This document shows positions 37,677-53,165 of a DNA stretch of 64,000 nucleotides, one piece after another (the first letter of the stretch is position 1; each line of letters opens with the position of its first letter). Made by a program: the position numbers and the translations under genes. Under the pieces are notes generated by a model. The model ran no database searches and was not told where the DNA came from. It was given only the letters and a program-made list of their open reading frames with translations. This DNA is from Cacajao melanocephalus (taxonomy: Eukaryota; Chordata; Mammalia; Primates; Pitheciidae), in contig CAUYLG010075758.1 in assembly GCA_963573385.1 (NCBI GenBank), positions 109,576-173,575 on the forward strand, in the 5' to 3' direction.

Positions 37677-37691
37677 AAGATGGTTGGTTGG

Positions 37692-38664
<973 letters not shown>

Positions 38665-39040
38665 TTGCCTTAGTCCATTCCTGCTATTAAAAAATACCTT
38701 AAACTGGATAATTAATAAATAATGAACACTTATTTATCATAGTTCTGGAGGCTGGGAAATCCAAGGTCAAGGTGCCAGCAAATGTAGTGTCTGGTAAAGA
38801 CTTGTTCTTTTCTTTAAAGATAGAGCCTTGTTGCTTTGTCCTTTGGAGGGCAAAAGCATATAGCCTCTCATAGTTGAAGGGACAGAAGGATCAGACAGCT
38901 CCCAATCTCACTCACAAGAGCAAAGCCCTCAGACTTAATTATTAACCAAAAGACCTCACTTCTTAATACCATCCCACAATGGAAATGATGTTTCTACATA
39001 AATTTCAGAGGAACACGAACATTCAAACCCTAGCAAGTTA
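38665..39040 (-). mobile_element. MLT1/MST-type MaLR LTR
   Basis: Reverse complement of a MaLR LTR on the plus strand: 'gccttagtccattcctgcta', 'atagttctggaggctgggaa', 'ccaaggtcaaggtgccagca' and 'aagacctcacttcttaatac'. Confidence 0.85.
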
Positions 39041-40689
39041 TTCCCTCTAACTTTTTGCACGATAGAAATATTTTATAAACATTTAAAAGAAAAGCAATCA
39101 TTAATGTAGGAAAATTTTATACAGAGTTTTGCATTACAGCTCATTATAATAGAAAACAGGAAAACAAATATTAAATATAAAAATTATACATTCATATTAT
39201 AGGTATTTTCCATTATTAAAAATATATATGTTAAAACATAACACAGAAAAATGTTTATTTTACAATATTAATGTTAAGAAGCAGAATTTAAAAGATTCAA
39301 ATTTCATCTTTAATTATATACACCAATTAATATGTTATGTACATAATATATGTGAATTTTATTAGTGTTTATCTCTGTAGGGTACTTGACAACTTTTAAG
39401 ATATTTTCTAGTTTATGACTATAACTTTCTATAATGAACATAAAAATACATGGCAGCTGTGAGCAAAAGATGAACTAAGAACAAGACACAAATGTTTTAG
39501 GGAAATATTTATTTTATAATAATAAAGCAGCATTCAAATGATTCAAATATAATTATCAATGTTATTAATTTGTTACTAAAATACATATTAATATCGGCTA
39601 AAATACATTTAAGATATGTATTTTCAGAGGATAATTTTGACATAGTGTGAGAAAGCTTCAAAATCACTAGATATAAAATGTAATGACCTAGTTGAGTAAT
39701 GATTTCCCCCAATGAGAAGTAACTCAAAGCTTGAATGCCCACATAGCAGGAGCTATGGAGAAGATTTGCATACTAAGCAAAAGTTTTACTCATAAGTTCC
39801 TCTATCTCATATTCCACCCGATTTATAACAGTACCACTAAAATTGTACTGACTAGCATATTCTGTTGTGCTTGTTTTGGTAATGAATGTGATGCCAAATA
39901 ATTATATTTATTTATTCAGAGATTTTGTTATAAAGGCAGGTGCAAATATCATTCTTAGACACATCTGTCATATATCATTTACTCAACAACATGTACTAAG
40001 GACCTTGTGCCAGTCACCATTCTATGCCATAGGGATACTAAGATGAATAAAACTGAGATTCATTTCAGTTGTTAATTTTGAGGAAATACAGCTGTGACCA
40101 GACTCTGTCAACAATCTATTCTAAAAATTATTAATTGCTGAAAAGTCTAAACTTATAGAAAATATCACTTTTTGATATGAAAAGCACTTTACCATTGTAA
40201 AGATAATTATCCAAGAGATAAACTTATTCAGGATTATTTCATTAAGTTGATTGGTATTATGGTACTATGCAGCTTTCATTTCCAATCAAGATGCATAAGT
40301 TCTCCCTGCTGTGTTCAGAGTCATGGTTCCATCTCATCCATTTGGTACCAGAGCTCAAGGGAAATCAGCCTCCTCTGCACTCTCCTCTCTCTCCAGCTTT
40401 GCCTTCATGTTCATATTACACACAGAGAAGGTGTCAAGGAGAAGATCCCTCTCTGCCCACAGTCTGGTATTGGCTCCAAGTGATCTAGGAGATGAGTGCC
40501 TCTACCATCTCCCCAGAAACTCTGAAGCCTCTTATTTCTAAGCAGCCTTAACCACTGACATTACCTGCCCTTTCCCACATGATACCATTTTCATAGTCAC
40601 ATTTGGCTGACTGATTTGTAGCAACAATATGCTCCATCCCCATTTGAACAGATCAAGTGGGGCTCCTGCTTTGCTATCTACTTTTTTAC
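39041..40689. other. AT-rich intergenic DNA with a short L2 relic
   Basis: No gene seen. 39975-40070 ('atgtactaaggaccttgtgc', 'atagggatactaagatgaat') resembles the L2 3' end on the minus strand. Overlapping ORFs of 73-78 codons at 40247-40541 have no recognisable homology. Confidence 0.5.
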
Positions 40690-40862
40690 TCTGGCTATTT
40701 GCTATCCTCAATGGGCCACAGTTTCATCATTTTCTAAAAAGTGGAGGAAATGATTGCTACCTCAAAAATTGTTATGGGAATTAAATGGCTTCATATATAT
40801 ATATATATATATATATATGACCAGAACAGAGTAGCATGCCAGAGTAAGCTCTCAATTATTGC
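40690..40862 (+). mobile_element. MIR element with embedded (TA)n
   Basis: The MIR core is recognised by 'ccacagtttcatcattttct', 'attgttatgggaattaaatg' and 'agagtaagctctcaattatt'. A 26-bp TA run (40793-40818) interrupts it. Confidence 0.75.
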
Positions 40863-41340
40863 TAACTTCCATTCCCTTCTATTTATAGCAAATGTATAGA
40901 AAATTCCCTAAGGTTCGGTGGATAATGGTTTAACTTGATAATTTCCTGCTTGCCTGTTAAAAGACAGAATAAGCACATAAAACTATGTCATCTAAATCTT
41001 GAGAAAATACAGTTGAGAATTTTGTGTAGAGAGATTACATGTAGTCAATTCCTCTATGTGATATGTAGACAGGATTCAATTTTATTTCATAACTTAATAC
41101 ATTTTTAAAATCCAATAATATATCAAGTTTAACATTTATTTCCACTGAAGTTCATTGATAATCCATTTGGTAATCTTACTTGCCTTGGGAAATTTGCATG
41201 AGAAGACTTTTCCTAAATGAGTTTTTATTGTATCATACAGAAGAGTGTGTAGAAGAGGAAATTCAGTAATAGTCCACACATGTTAAACAAAAGAATTGAA
41301 AAGCTGAAAATAATAAGCTTCCCACTGAAAAAGGTTTTGT
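40863..41340. other. Intergenic DNA, nothing recognised
   Basis: No gene or repeat assigned. Confidence 0.55.
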
Positions 41341-41353
41341 TAAAAATAAATAA

Positions 41354-41671
<318 letters not shown>

Positions 41672-41681
41672 AAAATTTATT

Positions 41682-41806
41682 TTTTATAGTGATGAGGGCT
41701 TGCTTTCTTGCCTAGGCTAATGTCGAACTCCTGGCCTCGAGTGATCTTCATGTCTCAATCTCCTAAAATGCTGAGATTACACATATGAGCCACTGCGCCC
41801 AGCCAA
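41682..41806 (-). mobile_element. Old Alu left monomer (FLAM-like)
   Basis: 'gtcgaactcctggcctcgag', 'aatgctgagattacacatat' and 'gagccactgcgcccagcc' form one Alu arm in antisense whose A-tail hosted the younger Alu. Confidence 0.85.
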
Positions 41807-42416
41807 TGATAAAGGTCTTTAGCATTAAGATAAAGGACAGTATAAAATACTCATCTGTTTAAAGTTTGCCAAAAGTATTTGGGAAGTTATAATTTAAATT
41901 TTGATATTTCTAATACTTATTATTCATTTTCAAGCAATTAAATAAAGAGAATCACATGCTTTACTTCCAGACTATCTAAATGATCATATAAACTAGCTGT
42001 GTATAAGGATTGTTAGTCTCTCAGCATATGTTTTGGAGCACGGTTTCAAAGATTAAAATGCAAGCATATTAAAAGAAAAAATTTCAATGTAAGTGCACCT
42101 TTAGAAAAACACTAAAATAGCTGTAGTGTTGAATGACTTTTAGGTAGGTCTACGTCATCACACCTGAGGGAGAATCTGTCAAGGATTCCAATAACTATAA
42201 GAATATTTATTGCTCTGCAAAACTAGGGAATTCCAGCATTTCCAATGAAAATTAAGATAATTTTTATCTATGTGTAGGTTATTAAAGTTGGATTGCTTTG
42301 GTCAGTAAGTTGATAAAAGAGGTAAGATACTATTGATGTTTACATCTATATTAGCATGGATATATAATGACATTAACAAAAATAATGCTAAAATGATATT
42401 TTATTTTTCATTTGAC
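41807..42416. other. AT-rich intergenic DNA, nothing recognised
   Basis: No gene or repeat assigned. Confidence 0.55.
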
Positions 42417-42565
42417 TTTCTTTTTTTATTCCATTTTAGGTTTTGGGGTACATGTGAGAACATGCAAGATTGTTGCATAGGTGCACACGTGGCAGTGTGA
42501 TTTTCTGCCTTCCTCCCCATCACCTATATCTGGCATTTCTCCCCATGCTATCTCTCATTTTTTAG
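42417..42565 (-). mobile_element. Short L1 3' end
   Basis: The plus strand is the reverse complement of a primate L1 3' terminus: 'tttattccattttaggtttt', 'ggggtacatgtgagaacatg', then 'cctccccatcacctatatct'. Confidence 0.8.
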
Positions 42566-43129
42566 TGTAAGTGTATATATACACCCTTAGAGAGTTAAGA
42601 AAAATTTGAAATTCCATAGAACTCACTGAAGAGTCAGTGATTCCAGCAAGGAGGAAGTAGATGTTTTGAAGAAATCATCAAGCCTGCAAGTTAATTTAAC
42701 ATTCCTACCAGACACCAAATAGAAACACATAATATAGCAGCAGCATTGTTTTTCACATGTAAAAAAATTGTATAAGGTGGTTTTTCTGTCATGTGTCATG
42801 CCATATGTATTATACAACTGAAATGGGTAAAGACATTTTTGGAAGAGTAGTAAAATCATGGGAATATTCCCCATCAGTTACTTCACAGGCAGCAACCAAA
42901 GAAACATTATAGATAAAGAGACAGAGAGGGATTATTTTAAAAAATTAGAACAAAAAATACAACAGTTTAATGTAATGTCTGCAAATTACAATATGTACAA
43001 TGGCCTTTTAGTACTTTTGCAACTTCCATAAATAGTATACCTTGCAAAAGCTGAAGTAATCAATTAAAACAATGCTTAAAATGTTCAGACGTTAGATGAA
43101 ACTTAAAATTCCTTAACCATGTCCTACAG
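42566..43129. other. Intergenic DNA, nothing recognised
   Basis: No gene or repeat assigned. Confidence 0.5.
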
Positions 43130-43550
43130 GCATTATAAGAATTTACCCCTAATGATCTTTGTTCCTTTATCAAACATCTCACTCCCTTACTACGCTCTTA
43201 TCATCCTGGCCCCTTTGCTGTTCATGGAACAATCATTCTTGCTCTTGCCTTGTAACATTTGAATTAACTACGTCCTAGGATGTTTTCCCCCGTCATGTAT
43301 AGTTTCTCAAAAATCATGTGCATCTCTATTCAAACATCACCTATTTAGAGGGGCTCTCCCTGCCCACTCTACCTAAAATGCTTGTCATCATTCATCCTTC
43401 ATCTTCTTATCCACCTTTTCTTCCCAGCAATTTTCCATGGCTATTTGCAAACACATGTATTCGTACTGTTTGTGTTCTCCAATTCTTCCTGATTGTTATG
43501 TAAGCTCCATGAGGATGAGTATAAGGTTTATTTTTACCCATAAAAGGGGC
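43130..43550 (+). mobile_element. L2 LINE fragment
   Basis: Phrases typical of the L2 3' region: 'tcttatcatcctggcccctt', 'tcaaacatcacctatttaga', 'ggggctctccctgcccactc' and 'tgtaagctccatgaggatga'. The 61-codon ORF inside is a remnant. Confidence 0.75.
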
Positions 43551-45639
43551 AATTGAAAAAATAAATTACTAAATATTGATTTTAATTTTTATCAATTCTT
43601 ACACTTTAGTGGTAGACTGACACTATTAACCTGTTCCAGGAGTTTATCCATAGATAGTGATACATATTTCTTCTTGGTAGTTTACTAATAAATCCATGGG
43701 CAAATAAACATTCTAATAGCTGTAAATATTATGTTGAATTTTTCTTGTTACATTAAATATTTAGCCATATTGCATAGTTTGTGTTTTTCGGAAGGCTCAT
43801 GTTTTAATGTGTCTTATCAATTATAAAAATGACTTTAAAACAATGCATATATTTGTGATTAAATTATTTAAAACTAAGTCAATCAAATCCCAAAAAATTT
43901 TGTAATTTAATGCACAAGATAAACTATACTTTTTTGCTTAATGGAACTAAGCATTTGATGATTTCATTCAATTATAAGTGCTAATCATAAACATTGATTT
44001 AAAAATCAGACTTAGGTCTGATATTTTGAAGTAGTTCTGTTTCAACATTTTTTGCTTCTTCAAATGCAATTGAATTCAGGAATATTAATGTCCAATTCGA
44101 TTGTTTGAATAACCTAAAGTTATTAAAAGGTTGGTATTATAGAGGTATACATATATATCATTCTTAGATATAAAAGTATTGAAAAGTGGGGCTACATCTA
44201 TATTATAAAATTTCTAATGTACATCACTATTTTAGCAAAATCAGAATCAATGTTAGTTTATATCTTTAAGGTAATTATTTAAAAAGAAACATAAGTAATT
44301 AAAAGAGGTGTTTATAGCTAAGCTAATCATATAAATAATAATGTTGAGTTACAAAATGCAGACATCAAAAGGTTGTATCTCATAGCTAACAGCAAGAACT
44401 AATTATTAACACCTATTTGAAATACAGTACCTAAATTACAGTGAGACATTTTATTGATATTTTTAAATCAAATGTTTCTTATAACAAAATCAGTGTAGCA
44501 TTTTAAATAGACAATTTGACCAATGCCTGGCAATCATCTGAATACGTGAGACCAAGCAAAGATTGAAGATAATCAGAAACTGATTCATATGTTCTTCTGT
44601 TGGTTCCACCTGTAAACTTGTTTATGCGATGCTAATTCCTTGAAGTATTATTGTGTAATTAATATTCCATAATTAATTCTATAATCAATGACTATTATAT
44701 GACAAAGACAAAGATTAACAGTATTAAGTTAAGACTATTTGGCTTCTAGTGTCTTTTATCTTTTAAAATATACAATATCAGAAAAAGATATTGTATAATA
44801 TCTTTTTTCAGAAACAAATCAACTTACAATATTTAATCCATGTTTTAGGGAAAAATATTCCACTGTTTCTTAGAAAGGAAGATTGTACTCAAAGCAAAAT
44901 CTAGGGACTTTACATAGATGTATCCTATAGTTATTATCGATTATTGACTACTGTGTGCGTACCATTTTCTCACTCCTAGATGAAAGAGTCTGTTGCATTT
45001 TTTCCACGCTTTGAGTATATGGGAGCCAGAATCCTTGTGTTTTTAGTGCACAAGTCTTCAGACCAAGAGTAAGTGCAACAAAGCATAGAACTTTCCTTTT
45101 TCAGCTCCTGGATCTAATTTAGCTTACAAAAATATCTCATGTAGGAATCCTGAACTTGATGCTACACTGCCATGAGATTATTGGTTGCATTGGGAGGAAA
45201 TAGGGTATCTTTCATGTCAGAGCAAACAAAATTTATTGCCAATGGAAAGGATGCGGCTATTTAAAAATTTAGCAAATACCAGGTACATTTCTCATTAAGT
45301 AGTGATGTGTATGGTTCACACTCTCCTCTCCATCCTCACCCCACCTTGAGGTTAAACAGGCTTGTGCATACCTTGATAATGGAAATTATATAATATGACT
45401 TCTAATACTAGGTCATAAAAGGTCACGAAGTTTCTGTCTTGTTTGCTAGAAATATCACTTTTGGAGCATTAAGCCACGCTTTCATGATAATACCAATCTA
45501 CCTAGTGGCCACAGGTAGATATTCTGTTAGACAGTCCTAGAGTAGCTTATTCATTTCCAGGCTTCTTATAAACTTTGTGTGGAAGCTTTTTCCTTAGGGC
45601 AAGTTTAGCCTTACTTAAAACAGTGTAGCTTTTCTTGGA
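43551..45639. other. AT-rich intergenic DNA with a small hairpin
   Basis: No gene seen. A 10-bp inverted repeat ATACAATATC/GATATTGTAT lies at 44770-44796. 45190-45560 may contain a decayed repeat that I cannot name. Confidence 0.5.
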
Positions 45640-46170
45640 TTTTGTCTGAATGTCACAAGTGTTCAGTGGGGATTCTACTTTCTGGTTGTTCCAATATGGA
45701 AAGTCTCCTAGTCCTATGTGAAGTCCTGGGAAATTTCAATTCACAGTTCCTCCATTATTTTTCACTTGGCATTATGCATTTTAACACTGTACATACAGGA
45801 CTTAATATTAGTAGCAGAATGTAGGGAACATTTATGTAAATTTCTGGAGCTCTTTTCCTTCTTTCTCTGCACCAGTACTCTGTCCAGCAAATTTCAGGGA
45901 CCTCGGATTTTCCTAATTTCTTTCCTCAATTCAGCAAAAACATGGAGCTCTTGGGGTTTCCCTTCCTGCCGACTGGTTTGGAAAATGTTTTTAGGAGAAT
46001 ATCAGGATAGGTATGGAACTCACTCCTTCTTTTTCTCTTCTCTCGCAGATCATAGTCCTATGCTGTGTGTTTTGCAATATTTAAAAAAAGCTATTTCATG
46101 TATTTTATCTAGCATTTAAGTTATTTACAACAGGAGTGAAAGTTCAAACGCAGTTACCTCATAGATGGAA
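45640..46170. mobile_element. Possible old L1M/HAL1 3' UTR fragment
   Basis: 'tcaattcagcaaaaacatgg', 'tatgctgtgtgttttgcaat' and 'atttcatgtattttatctag' resemble an L1M 3' UTR. The 133-codon ORF at 45718-46119 has no recognised domain and is probably fortuitous. Confidence 0.4.
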
Positions 46171-47914
46171 GTAGAAGTCTCCAACTGAAATTTAATAATT
46201 TTCTGTACCATAGACATAGGGCTGTGCATAAAGGAAGAATCCCTGCAAAACACATTATATGATTTAATTATCATAGTGGTGTTATAATTTTTGAAAATGT
46301 TCCTATATATAGTTTATTCTTTGTTAAATAAAAGTGTCAGCAAAACCAAGAGAACCAAATATCATATAATATTACTGAAATACTGTTATATATTCCATTA
46401 ATTTGACACTTTATGTCTTATGAAATCTAAATATTTGGTGAAATCTAAATATTTGGGTGAAATCTGAATCTAAAATTCAAACACTCAGAGTACATTAAAT
46501 GTAAAATTAAAATTAAAATTTTACAATGCAGGATATCATTTGGTGTTACAAGTTCAACAAAAGGAGACAGGATATGCTGAAGAGAGTACCTCTACATGAA
46601 AAGCAAGTAGAAAGAGGAAAAAAAGCTTAATTGTTCTTTTTTAGAGTCAAGAGATAATTTTAAAGTAGCCCAGAATGTCTTTTTTCCCTTAATAATAAAA
46701 TATTATTTAACATGTATACACAAATATGTGCATTGTTCACTTTGATGTGTATTGTTTTCTTAGGTCAAAATCTGCCTATTTGTACAAGTAATTTGAAAGA
46801 CCTGTATGCCAAATATGAAATCTAAATTTAGAAATTACACAAGTAATTTTTATATTTAATTAGTGTGCCACAAAATAATCATAGTCATATTGTTTATGCC
46901 TATAATGAATTCTATATTTAAAATTACAATTGGTCTCATAAAGGTAAATATCTACTTTATTGAATAAAGTCTTGAAAATCCCCTCAAGGCACTGTTCTTG
47001 TGTTTGACTTGTTCCTAAGGACCGCTATCAACAAGTTTGATTTTTTTTTTTTAATTTCTTGGTGTCCTAATTTTTGGATCTCTACTCCTCCATGTTTTAG
47101 TTCAGAGCCAAGAACTAGGAAAACCAACAAAGACTACAGTGAACCCTCAAAAAATGTACTTCAATGAGGATTTCTTCAATATATAATGAATTCTTGAAGT
47201 GGAAAAATATGTAGGTACTTTCCTTAGCTCAGGAACACTTTCCACAACAAATGTTATATGCAATATTTTGGCTGTTATAGGAAATGCAGGTGCACTGTCC
47301 ATCAATCAGATGACTTTCTTAACATCATAAAAGTAATGACATAATTTGGTTTGAATCTATTATCAGTGCATGGGATGCAGAGAAACAATTATAAAAGGCA
47401 GTTGGGCAGCCTAACTATATACTCCATGCTTTATTCTTTAAATACTGTGGCAATTTTTCATCTAAAATGTGTATTATAAACTTCAAATCTTAAGTCTATC
47501 AGAAATGACTGTAATCTCTGGAGACACTGAAGAAACAAGAAAACTGCTCTGCATTGAAGGACAAATTTGCAGACTGACATGAAATTTGTATTGAGAAAGA
47601 TATTAGCGCTAAGGAAGAAGCTGTTTTTGAAATGTAAATTTTATCAAAATTATATATGCAAAACCTACACAAATGACATATGAGGTTCTTATCTGTTATA
47701 ATGACGAAATTCAGTTTTGAGATTTGTAGCCAAAAGACCTTTCTATGAACTAATACTTCTCTCCTTCTAAATGCCAGTCTTTCAAAATACTGGCTAGAAG
47801 ATGTCTTTGCAACCATTATTATTATTATTATCGCTAATAGGGGAACTATTTTTAATATGCTATATTGCTGACCTAGTAAATATTCCCAGGTATAACTGAT
47901 TTACAATAAGAGGC
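46171..47914. other. AT-rich intergenic DNA, nothing recognised
   Basis: About 1.7 kb upstream of TRAM1L1 without a gene. A two-unit tandem repeat of TGAAATCTAAATATTTGG lies at 46421-46457 and a short (ATT)n run at 47816-47831. Confidence 0.55.
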
Positions 47915-48185
47915 AATACAGTCCAACAGTGAAAAGCACGCGCTCTGGAGCCAGACTAGATTTAAATCTTTGCTCTAACATTTACTTAGGGATGTGATCT
48001 TGGCCATATTATTCAAACTCTCTGTGCCTCAGTGTTTTGTCTCTTGAAAACGGGTGGAGGAGGGTAGATTATCACAGTATCTACCTCACTGGATGTTTCC
48101 AGAAAGTTAAATTCATAAATATAAATAAAATGCTTAGCACAGCAACTGACAAGTAGCACTGAGAGTTTGCTGTTATTATTATGCT
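47915..48185 (+). mobile_element. MIR element upstream of TRAM1L1
   Basis: A nearly full-length MIR: 'gctctggagccagactagat', 'ttgctctaacatttacttag', 'actctctgtgcctcagtgtt' and 'aaaatgcttagcacagcaac'. It ends about 100 bp before the CpG-rich promoter. Confidence 0.88.
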
Positions 48186-48289
48186 TTTGTTGTTATAATT
48201 AACGATCTGAAGAATAACCAGAGCTCTATAGGTGTATATCATGATTACTAATGAAGATGCTACTGAAAAAAGAATTCAGGAGCATCTTG

Positions 48290-49709
<1,420 letters not shown>

Positions 49710-50155
49710 TATTTGCAAGCTCATTGATTAATGACTGCAAAGGAATCTGCTCTTTGAGATTTCTTTCTGCACTAGAGATTTTTCTGTTTTTGAGACTAGT
49801 TTGTGCTCTTTGATTTTTGCTATCAAACTGTTTCATGTATTTTTTAAAGACATTTGAGGGGAGGGACATTATTATGAATGGGAAAAAAAAGATTTTGGTT
49901 GAGACTAAACTATACATTGTCAAAATAATGTTAAAATAATTTTGGGGACTGCCACTATAATTTGTTTTGATTTTTAACCTTTCAACATTTTCCTAATGAG
50001 TTGCAGAGATAACCACACAATTTTGCATATCCAGTGATACTATTTCTTAACTCTCATCAATCTTTCATAATACCAACAAGGTGGCCTGTTCTAGCAAGGT
50101 TAGGTGTTTAATGTTTGCTTTGGGGTAAAATAAATGTACTAAAAAGGTGGAAATC
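49710..50155 (+). other. TRAM1L1: TRAM1L1 3' UTR (predicted)
   Basis: AT-rich sequence after the TAA stop runs to an AATAAA at 50129-50134. No earlier canonical AATAAA was found after the stop. The resulting transcript would be about 1.6 kb. No retroposition poly(A) remnant is preserved, in keeping with an old retrogene. Confidence 0.6.
50129..50134 (+). promoter_or_regulatory. TRAM1L1: Predicted TRAM1L1 polyadenylation signal
   Basis: AATAAA in the context 'gggtaaaataaatgtac', about 420 bp beyond the stop codon. Confidence 0.55.
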
Positions 50156-51977
50156 AAATCAGTATTCTCTAATTGTTAGAATTTATTTTTTAAGAATTTA
50201 CAACTCAGTCAAGATAGGTAAAATCACTCAAATAATAATGTTCTTCATTTTACAGACAGTGATTATTAGTGCTACATCTCCATTTTTCAAAAATACAGTA
50301 CTAATGGGTAACACATATGGAGGTTTATTGCCATATATATTGCATCAAAATATCATTCATTAACATAAAAATATTGCTGAAGAGTTAAAATCATTCCCAT
50401 CCATTCCACTTGTAAATGGGAATTAATGAAATTAAATATTACTTTAAAAAGGAAATTGGACTTAGTTTTTTTTATATTTCTTTATTAAAAATGATTCTTA
50501 ATGAGGCCTTCTAAGATCAGTAACCATAGCAGGTTAGAAAAATATTGTTTGTATACCATGTTGAAAGATAATACTTGGCACGCACATAAAAAGAGTGTCA
50601 GCTAAGTACATTTGGAAAACATGAAAATTAGATAGTCACATGAAAGTCTTTTGAAAAATAAGTTATTTATTTTGTTTTCATCTTTAGTTGGGAAACATTT
50701 ATATAAGACATATTTTGAAGATTTTTTTACACACATACATATGTGTAATCTGTATCTTTGCAGAAGCCAGTAAAAACAATGAGAATTAGTGGGTATTTAT
50801 GCTTATTGCCTCTCAATCCTTATTTCAGTTTTATTTCCATAATGTGTTTATATACTTTTTCAAGAAGAAAAATTATACTTTACAATATGCTAGGGGAAGG
50901 CCATACATTTCCTATTCCTTTATATTTTCCTTTATAATTTCCTGTTCCTATAGTTTCCCCTACTGTATCTCTTATCTCTAAATATTTTATAGCCAGGCCT
51001 CTCTTTGGTTTGTTTTATGTAATTCAACTCTCCCAAACATGGAGGGCCCTCAAAATTAAGTTTAACGTACTTTTATTACAGATCACAGAAGAACCACTCT
51101 TGTAAAAACATTCTTTTCTGTCTGCTTTCAAAAACAAATATCAAAGAAACATTTCATTATTTCTTAGTATAGAATCCATCATCTTACCTATTTTTTTTCA
51201 ATTACTGAACAATATCAGTAGCACATGTTGTGAGGTCCAAAGTAAACCAACTGTTATGCAACTGTAAAACAAAGATTTTTACCTTTTCATACGACAGAGA
51301 GTTCTTTCTTTTAAACCATTCTAGCCCATTACCTGTAACCCCACTCCTGGTAACAAAAGCCCTATATGTTGTATACTTCTTTACAAATAAGTGCAGATCT
51401 GACTGAACCTGGAAAAATAAATTCCAGAAAAATTATTATCTGACATGATTAACATGCCAAGAGTTAAATTTGGCTTGGCAATAAATGTGATTGGTATTTG
51501 GCTCAATTTCCTTAGGATTTTACTTGGCTCTAACCACTTAGCTTTACATTCTGCATGTCAGCAAATAACAAAAGCTATTCTGGGTTTAACTTCTTCAACC
51601 CTGTGATGAAGAGGAAGAGAAAAAGCCTAATTTCTAAAATTCCCAGTACACTAGGAGTTAACTTTAGTAAAATCATTTGATAAAGGAGTATACTGGGCTG
51701 ATTGATGTAAGTTAGATTTCATCCTTCACCTGTGGAAAAAGGCAAAGCCCATTTTTTGTGTGTGTAAGATATGAGTTCACAACAGGAAGGACGGTTATTG
51801 AGAAGAGAGGAGGGAAAGATGCTGGCTACATCTCAGCTACTCATAATGGTATTCCTACTCAGTAAGTATTGTCAGAAAATCAGTATGTGCCAAATAAATT
51901 ATGAAAGCAACATTACAAATGCAATTTAGTTCAATACAAATTAGGTATCTATAAAAATTTGTTCGCAAAACATTCAT
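50156..51977. other. AT-rich intergenic DNA, nothing recognised
   Basis: No further gene, RNA or confident repeat seen downstream of TRAM1L1. Confidence 0.55.
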
Positions 51978-52108
51978 GCTATGATAAACTTCAGTGTGAT
52001 GATTTGATCTGTGTTAAAATGGACCACATGAAAACATAAATTTTCATTTTGATTTGAGTTATTAAAGCGGCATTAGTCAACCCTGTGAAGGCTCAAATAA
52101 CTGATTAA
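51978..52108 (+). repeat. Local direct repeat block X, copy 1
   Basis: Aligns with 53033-53165 at roughly 80-85% with small indels, sharing 'tggaccacatg', 'taaattttcatt' and 'taactgatta'. Confidence 0.85.
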
Positions 52109-52286
52109 GCACCACCCCCCCACCAAAACTGCAGAAATCTTAAAGCTATATCTAATATTTGTATTTAAAGACTTTCTGATTTATTTGCTTCAAGGTTTAT
52201 AAAGCTTTATACTTTAAATAAATCTACAAGTATAGGTTTTCCAGCATGGGGTCAAAGTATATGTTTATTTTTTAAAAAATGATTCT

Positions 52287-52393
52287 GCTAGCATTTAATT
52301 AACAGTGTATAACATTTTTTTTTAAACAAATAGTATCAATGGGTCATGAAACCTACGTATCTTTTAAGAGACAAAGAAGTTTTAGGCCTCATT
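52287..52393 (+). repeat. Local direct repeat block Y, copy 1
   Basis: Aligns with 52925-53032 at roughly 75%, sharing 'tagcattta', 'aacaaatagtat' and 'aagttttag'. Confidence 0.8.
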
Positions 52394-52924
52394 AATCTCT
52401 TACTGATAAGTTTATTCCTTTATTTCAATAAGAAAAAAATGAACTTATAAAATACTTTTCATTTATCTTTCATCAATACTTGTTTATCTGGAGCAGAACC
52501 ATGCATATCTAATACAGGATTCACTTGGAACGGATTCAAGAAGATTAGAGTTATTAATAATTTAAAGCTTGCTTGAAGACATAAAATATTCTGATATTAA
52601 GTTGGAAAAATAAAGGTAAAGTTTAAGTTCTCACTCAATTAGACTAAGCGAGAATAATTTGTATAGAGTAACAAAATACTTTTTACCAATGCTTTATGCA
52701 GGACCTGTCATATTGGAACAGTTTGTTAGAAGAAGTTCTGGCAGAAAGCCATGCTTGAGAATGTGGCCTATGGAATAGGCTAGTATTTGGGCCTTTGCAC
52801 TGTGGCAGAGAATGCCCTCCACTGGGCAAGCAGACCTTTGTAATCTGGACACAATAGACAGTGTTGGTGAGTATACAGAGGTAATTACTTCTTACTAACA
52901 TCAAACCATCTGACCAGATAATTC

Positions 52925-53165
52925 AGTAGCATTTAGTTAATAGTGTATCCCAGTTTTAAAAAAACAAATAGTATGAATGTATCATGCAACCTACATATGT
53001 TGTGAAGGACAAACAAGTTTTAGACTTCTTTATGTTATGATAAATCTCGGTGGGATGATTTGGTCTGTGTCAAGATGGACCACATGGAAATAAATTTTCA
53101 TTATGATTTGAGGCATTATTAAAGCAGGCATTTGTTAACTTTGTGAAAGCTCAAGTAACTGATTA
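52925..53165 (+). repeat. Adjacent repeat blocks Y and X, copies 2
   Basis: 52925-53032 is a copy of Y (52287-52393) and 53033-53165 a copy of X (51978-52108). Both are in the same orientation as copy 1, but here Y comes before X and they are contiguous. Confidence 0.8.

Noticed and set aside
45718..46119. 133-codon ORF upstream of TRAM1L1
   Set aside because: No recognisable domain or Kozak-supported start, AT-rich, and overlapping a probable decayed L1 3' UTR.
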